Source of the DNA: an uncultured Zetaproteobacteria bacterium
Lineage (GTDB): Bacteria > Pseudomonadota > Zetaproteobacteria > Mariprofundales > Mariprofundaceae
DNA: 10,487 nt
Reading direction: 5' to 3'
Assembly: GCA_913056285.1 (NCBI GenBank)
Contig: CAJXNE010000059.1
Location: forward strand, 1 to 10,487
In this document: positions 6,670-10,487 of the stretch, piece after piece
How the letters are laid out: each line of letters begins with the position of its first letter
Numbering within the stretch: position 1 is the stretch's first letter
The notes under the pieces: model-generated
Seen by the model: the letters and a program-made list of their open reading frames with translations, nothing else
The model's database searches: none
What the model was told of the DNA's origin: nothing
Made by a program: the position numbers and the translations under genes

Positions 6670-7055
6670 TTGCGTGCTCCGGGTAACAATATGGCTGCTG
6701 AAACGGTGCGACCCTCGCCAACCAAGATGTTATAGGTGCGGGCTGCGGACCGGGAATCCATGCATTCAAAACCAATATGACGTTCCGCCATATACGATAA
6801 AATATCACTATTCGGAAATGTTGTCAGGCGACCTGTTCCCAGAATCAGCACTTCAGGTGCAGGTTCTGAGAGTGGGGCAAGGTGCGCTATGCTTATATCA
6901 CGGAATCGCTCAGGGCCCCAGTTGTCGTTTAACTTGCCCTGGTGAATTGAAATGCCTGATCCATAACTGGTTTGGTTCACTTGCAGGTAATCATCGGCAT
7001 AACCGGTGAACATAAGCGTGCCTGCGGCCAGCTGGGGGCTGATATCGCCTTTCAT
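6666..7055 (-). CDS. Mth938/DUF498 domain protein (NDUFAF3-like fold)
   Basis: This 129-residue protein belongs to the Mth938-like family, related to the mitochondrial complex I assembly factor NDUFAF3. The core signature is APEVLILGTG (about 66-75), then the segment GFECMDSRSAARTYNILVGE (about 94-113) and an AAILLP tail. No catalytic residues are established for bacterial members, so the function stays open. The start ATG 7055 has no strong Shine-Dalgarno. It sits 34 bp after secF, and its stop overlaps queD, so it belongs to the same transcript. DUF498 genes occur near secDF in several proteobacteria, from my general knowledge. A role in inner-membrane assembly is only a guess. Confidence 0.85.
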   Translation of the reverse strand: MKGDISPQLAAGTLMFTGYADDYLQVNQTSYGSGISIHQGKLNDNWGPERFRDISIAHLAPLSEPAPEVLILGTGRLTTFPNSDILSYMAERHIGFECMDSRSAARTYNILVGEGRTVSAAILLPGARK

Positions 7056-7089
7056 GCGGGGATGCTAGGGCAGAAAACCGGTGAGATAA

Positions 7090-8034
7090 TCAGGGCCGTG
7101 CTTCCATGGCTTTGATGTCGTCTTCATTCGATTTGAAGCGACCGGCCAGCGACATCATGACCGGGCTGGCGACATAGATGGATGAATACGTACCGACCAC
7201 AATACCGGCAATCAGTGCGAAAGCAAAGTCATGAATCACTTCACCGCCCAGGAAAAACAGTGCAAATACCACCAGCAATGTAGTAAATGATGTCATCAGG
7301 GTGCGGCCCAGTGTCTGATTAATTGAGCCGTTCACTACGCTGATTTCATCAGCCGGTGTTTTGCGTTTTCTGTTGGCAGCAAAATTTTCTCGAATGCGGT
7401 CGAAGACCACAATGGTGTCGTTGAGTGAATAACCGATCACCGTTAGCAGCGCGGCAATTACAGGCAGGGAGAATTCTTTGCCGGTGATGGCGAACAGACC
7501 GAGCACGATGGTGATATCATGCAGCAGAGCCGCATCGGCGCCGAGCGCAAAACGAAATTCGAAACGGAAAGTGACATAGACAAGAATGGCCAGCATGGAG
7601 ATTAGCACAGCCATAATGCCAGCCTGCGTCAGTTCGTCACCCACCTGCGGGCCGACATATTCCACCCGGCGCATTTCAACTGCGTCCGCCGTGAATTTCT
7701 CACTTAAGCCATCCAGAATCGCGGTGCTGATGGTAGAGGATTTCTCACCCTCCCTGTTTTGCACCCGAATCAGGATTTCTTCCGGCGAACCGAATTCCTG
7801 AATGATAGCATTGCCGTAACCTTTCGGGGAAATCGAGCTGCGCACATCGGCAATGGACGGCGCTTTATCAAATTTCACTTCCACCAGCGTACCGCCGGTA
7901 AAGTCGATGCCGAAGTTCAGGCCTTTGACTGCCAGCATGCCCAATGAGACGAGAATCATCAGGGCGGAAATGGTCAGGGCGATTTTGCGTTTGCCGATAA
8001 AATCAATATTGATGTCGGGGCGAATCAGTTGCAT
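7090..8034 (-). CDS. secF: Protein translocase accessory subunit SecF
   Basis: SecF is an inner-membrane protein that, with SecD, uses the proton gradient to pull exported proteins across SecYEG. The 314 residues have a first membrane segment at about 18-36, then FGIDFTGG (41-48), a periplasmic domain ending in VEYVGPQVG (124-132), and five further membrane helices from about residue 138. The family motif IGYSLNDTIVVFDRIREN (200-217) is intact, including D206 and R213. Length is normal (E. coli 323). ATG 8034 is preceded by AAGG (8046-8043) at 8-base spacing; this ribosome site overlaps the secD stop codon, so the two are translationally coupled. It is separate from SecD and not fused as in some Gram-positive bacteria. 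Confidence 0.98.
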   Translation of the reverse strand: MQLIRPDINIDFIGKRKIALTISALMILVSLGMLAVKGLNFGIDFTGGTLVEVKFDKAPSIADVRSSISPKGYGNAIIQEFGSPEEILIRVQNREGEKSSTISTAILDGLSEKFTADAVEMRRVEYVGPQVGDELTQAGIMAVLISMLAILVYVTFRFEFRFALGADAALLHDITIVLGLFAITGKEFSLPVIAALLTVIGYSLNDTIVVFDRIRENFAANRKRKTPADEISVVNGSINQTLGRTLMTSFTTLLVVFALFFLGGEVIHDFAFALIAGIVVGTYSSIYVASPVMMSLAGRFKSNEDDIKAMEARP

Positions 8035-8044
8035 ATCAGTTACC

Positions 8045-9625
8045 TTAAATACTTAATTTTTCGATACGACCGCGTTTGGCGGTTGACGTCGCAATAATAG
8101 CGCGGGTGACGGTAATGGCGGTAAACATCGAAGCCAGAATACCGACGGACAGGGTCACTGCGAATCCTTTCACAGGGCCGGAACCGAACTGGAACAGCAC
8201 GATAGCGGAAATCAGGGTGGTGATGTTGGCATCGACAATGGTTGAGAAAGCTTTGTCGTAGCCGCCGTCAATCGCAGCCAGCGGCGTTTTACCCAAATGC
8301 AATTCTTCGCGAATACGCTCGAAGATCAATACATTGGCATCCACCGCCATACCGATGGTTAACACGATACCGGCAATGCCCGGCAGGGTTAGCGTGCCGC
8401 CGATGATGCTCATGGCAGCCAGAATCAGCAGCATATTAAAAATCAGCGCTACATTGGCGACCATGCCGAACATGCGGTAATACACGGCCATGAAAATCAG
8501 TACCAGAATACAACCGACGATGATCGAATTCATACCCTGATCAATCGAATCCTGACCGAGGCTGGGGCCGATGGATCGCTCTTCCACCACTTTGACAGGG
8601 GCGGGAAGAGCGCCGGCGCGCAGCACAATAGCCAGATCATGTGCTTCAGCCGGTGAGAAACCGCCGGTAATCTGGGCGGAGCCGCCGGCAATGCGTTCAC
8701 GAATCACGGGTGCGGAATTCACCGTGCCTTCCAGAATAATGGCAAAGCGTTCGCCGACATGGGCTGCGGTCAGTTTATCGAATTTGCGTGCGCCCTTGCT
8801 GTTGAATTTCAGGGTGACGGCATATTCATTATAACGGGAATCAATGGAAACGCGCGCATCGGCGATTTCGGTGCCGGAGAGTTGCGTACGTTTTTTCAGC
8901 AAGTATGGCTGTCGATAGCTCTTGCCACTGCGTGTCTGCTCGGGGCCATACATAATGATGTCACCAGCGGGCAAACTGCCGGATAAGGCTTTGTCGAGAT
9001 CACCTTTTTCATCTACCAGCTTGAATTCCAGTTGTGCGGTGCGGCCAATCAACTGCTTGGCGTGGGCGGTATCTTCATAGCCGGGAATCTGTACCAGAAT
9101 GCGCTGTTTACCCTGCTTGACGATGACCGGCTCGGTGGTGCCCAACGCATCAATACGGCCACGAATTACTTCAATGGCCTGATCAACGGCAAATTTGCGT
9201 GTTTCATCCGCCACGCTTTCTTTCAGAACCAGTGTAAACGTATTATCCACCGCCGGGGACAAGGTGTAATTGTTGAATGTTTCATTCAATAACGATTCTG
9301 CAGCGCTGATATCACCGGGTTTCTTGATGGTGATAATCAGATGATTGCCATCGACAGCCAGTTTGCGATAGCGGATTTTTGCTTTGCGCAGGGTTTGACG
9401 CGCCGTATCGATATCTTCCTCAACACTGTGGGACACCGCTTTATCGACATCCACATCGAGCACCAAATGAATGCCGCCCTTCAGATCCAGGCCAAGGCTC
9501 ATGGGGTGGCTTAATGAAGCAGGCCACCAGGAGGGCACGGAGGTGACATTGGGCAACGAAGCCATGATTGATACGGCCAGTACGGCCAAAATCATCCAGA
9601 TTTTCCAGCGTGGGAAGCTATGCAT
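8045..9625 (-). CDS. secD: Protein translocase accessory subunit SecD
   Basis: SecD partners SecF in the RND-like SecDF complex that promotes late steps of protein export across the inner membrane. The 526 residues begin with a membrane segment (about 8-25), then GLDLKGG (45-51). A large periplasmic region follows, with the head and base domains (IEVIRGRIDALGTTEP and AITGGFSPAEA-like stretches). Five C-terminal helices include MAVDANVLIFERIRE (426-440), whose D429 corresponds to the proton-relay aspartate. It is about 90 residues shorter than the E. coli protein (615), as in several other proteobacterial lineages, and nothing looks deleted. ATG 9625 has AAGGA 8 bases upstream. It lies 49 bp after yajC and 10 bp before secF. 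Confidence 0.98.
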   Translation of the reverse strand: MHSFPRWKIWMILAVLAVSIMASLPNVTSVPSWWPASLSHPMSLGLDLKGGIHLVLDVDVDKAVSHSVEEDIDTARQTLRKAKIRYRKLAVDGNHLIITIKKPGDISAAESLLNETFNNYTLSPAVDNTFTLVLKESVADETRKFAVDQAIEVIRGRIDALGTTEPVIVKQGKQRILVQIPGYEDTAHAKQLIGRTAQLEFKLVDEKGDLDKALSGSLPAGDIIMYGPEQTRSGKSYRQPYLLKKRTQLSGTEIADARVSIDSRYNEYAVTLKFNSKGARKFDKLTAAHVGERFAIILEGTVNSAPVIRERIAGGSAQITGGFSPAEAHDLAIVLRAGALPAPVKVVEERSIGPSLGQDSIDQGMNSIIVGCILVLIFMAVYYRMFGMVANVALIFNMLLILAAMSIIGGTLTLPGIAGIVLTIGMAVDANVLIFERIREELHLGKTPLAAIDGGYDKAFSTIVDANITTLISAIVLFQFGSGPVKGFAVTLSVGILASMFTAITVTRAIIATSTAKRGRIEKLSI

Positions 9626-9674
9626 GGTGTGAATCCTTAAGCGTATTTATTAGTTGTAACAGTGAGTTGCGTGT

Positions 9675-10028
9675 TTAGTCTGCCAGTCCGATAATGGTAT
9701 CTCGCTTGACTTTAACGCGAACGCCATCGGCAATATCAATCTTCAGGATATCATCCTTGACATCGGTAATCTTGCCGTAAAAGCCGCCGCCGGTAATGAC
9801 CGAGTCGCCTTTCTTCAACTCGTCGATCAGGGTGCGTTGCTGCTTTAGTTTTTTCTGCTGCGGACGGATAAGCAGGAAATAAAAGATGACCATGATCAAT
9901 ACCAGTGGAATTAACGAGGCGATTCCGCCGCCTGCGCCTGCCGCCGGAGCAGCTTGGGCGAATGCCGGTGTAATGACAGCCATCGCAGCCGCAATGGATG
10001 CGATGATAGAAGAATAACGTGTTTTCAT
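9675..10028 (-). CDS. yajC: Sec translocon accessory protein YajC
   Basis: YajC is a small single-span inner-membrane protein found with SecDF; it is not essential. The hallmark is a membrane helix (about 38-54) followed by FLLIRPQQKKLKQQ and then a small basic domain with GDSVITGGGFYGKITDV. This copy, 117 residues from ATG 10028, also has an N-terminal hydrophobic stretch ending in AFAQA and an Ala/Gly-rich linker. That looks like a cleavable signal peptide before the usual helix; E. coli YajC has only a short N terminus. The start is supported by AGGAG about 11 bases upstream, slightly far but better than the in-frame TTG at 10058, which has none. It lies between tgt and secD as in many proteobacteria. 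Confidence 0.95.
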   Translation of the reverse strand: MKTRYSSIIASIAAAMAVITPAFAQAAPAAGAGGGIASLIPLVLIMVIFYFLLIRPQQKKLKQQRTLIDELKKGDSVITGGGFYGKITDVKDDILKIDIADGVRVKVKRDTIIGLAD

Positions 10029-10075
10029 GATGGATAGTGCTCCTGAGTATTGTGCCAATATATAAAGGGCGGCGA

Positions 10076-10487
10076 TTATGCCTGTCTGCGATAGCGTTGT
10101 AAAAACCTGTCTCGAAATTCGGGCCAGTTCCCTTGCTCAAGCGCGGTTCTGGCCCGGTGCATAAGTCCGCAATAGTAGTGTAGATTATGCAAAGTATTCA
10201 ACCTTGAACTTAAGATTTCTTTTGCCATATACAAATGCCGCAGATAAGCGCGCGAAAAATGTGTGCAGGTGTAACAACTACATCCCTGCATGATCGGCTG
10301 CTCATCATCGAAATGTTTGAGGTTCTTGATATTGATTTTACCATCATCGGTAAACAACGTGCCGTTTCTGGCATTTCGGCTCGGCATGACGCAATCAAAC
10401 ATATCGATGCCGCGATCAATGCCTTCGATCAAATCATCGGGCGTACCCACGCCCATTACATAATGCGGTTTATCGGCAGGCAGATGC
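10076..10487 (-). CDS. tgt: Queuine tRNA-ribosyltransferase (tRNA-guanine transglycosylase), C-terminal part
   Basis: Tgt exchanges guanine-34 in the anticodon of Asp, Asn, His and Tyr tRNAs for preQ1, the queuosine precursor. The gene runs off the right edge; about 136 C-terminal codons are seen. The visible part starts at LPADKPHYVMGVGTP. It includes DMFDCVMPSRNARNG, whose Asp after Phe is the catalytic nucleophile in the family. The zinc site follows: CSCYTC (three Cys) and the later His in LHNLHYY. The C terminus (FRDRFLQRYRRQA) ends like the family. It is the most upstream visible member of the cluster with yajC-secD-secF, 47 bp before yajC. Its promoter is outside the window. Confidence 0.97.
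   Translation of the reverse strand, partial: HLPADKPHYVMGVGTPDDLIEGIDRGIDMFDCVMPSRNARNGTLFTDDGKINIKNLKHFDDEQPIMQGCSCYTCTHFSRAYLRHLYMAKEILSSRLNTLHNLHYYCGLMHRARTALEQGNWPEFRDRFLQRYRRQA

Noticed and set aside
6666..7055. preQ1 riboswitch in front of the DUF498-queD pair
   Set aside because: The 34-bp gap after secF is too short and shows no preQ1 aptamer-like hairpin with an A-rich tail.
9751..10140. 129-codon minus-strand frame overlapping yajC and the end of tgt
   Set aside because: It is out of frame with two well-recognised genes, and its translation is low-complexity and unlike any family I know.

Overview
The window reads as chromosomal DNA of a Gram-negative bacterium, most likely in Pseudomonadota. 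The main evidence is the minus-strand order tgt-yajC-secD-secF, which is typical of that phylum. The proteins are ordinary proteobacterial PriA, UvrA, SecD and SecF, but none of them settles the class. SecD (526 aa) is shorter than the roughly 615-residue enterobacterial form, which argues against a close relative of E. coli.

Left part (1-5158, plus strand): the 3' end of priA (replication restart helicase), then about 230 bp of palindrome-rich intergenic DNA. A complete AAA_14/DUF4143 ATPase gene follows. Its strong-looking promoter lies so close to the GTG start that the mRNA may be leaderless. A short spacer holding a CCTTTGCG-type tandem repeat leads to a complete uvrA (nucleotide excision repair).

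Middle part (5159-6291): a small, visibly AT-richer accessory patch. It holds a complete Phd/YefM-VapC type toxin-antitoxin pair with a palindrome over its -10 box. A truncated second PIN-domain toxin gene meets it tail to tail. Beyond that is a gene-poor stretch containing a start-less open frame and a hairpin.

Right part (6292-10487, minus strand): a compact six-gene cluster read right to left: tgt (partial at the window edge), yajC, secD, secF, a Mth938/DUF498 protein and queD. Gaps are at most about 50 bp, the secF ribosome binding site overlaps the secD stop codon, and queD overlaps the gene before it by ATGA. The Sec-translocon accessory genes are therefore flanked by two enzymes of queuosine tRNA modification: QueD makes an early precursor and Tgt inserts preQ1 into tRNA.

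I see no rRNA, tRNA, CRISPR array, intact insertion sequence or clear riboswitch. I do not see a convincing new multi-gene system. The most unusual points are the repeat-laden, possibly leaderless promoter of the DUF4143 ATPase, the decayed PIN gene beside an intact toxin-antitoxin pair, and the Sec/queuosine gene arrangement.
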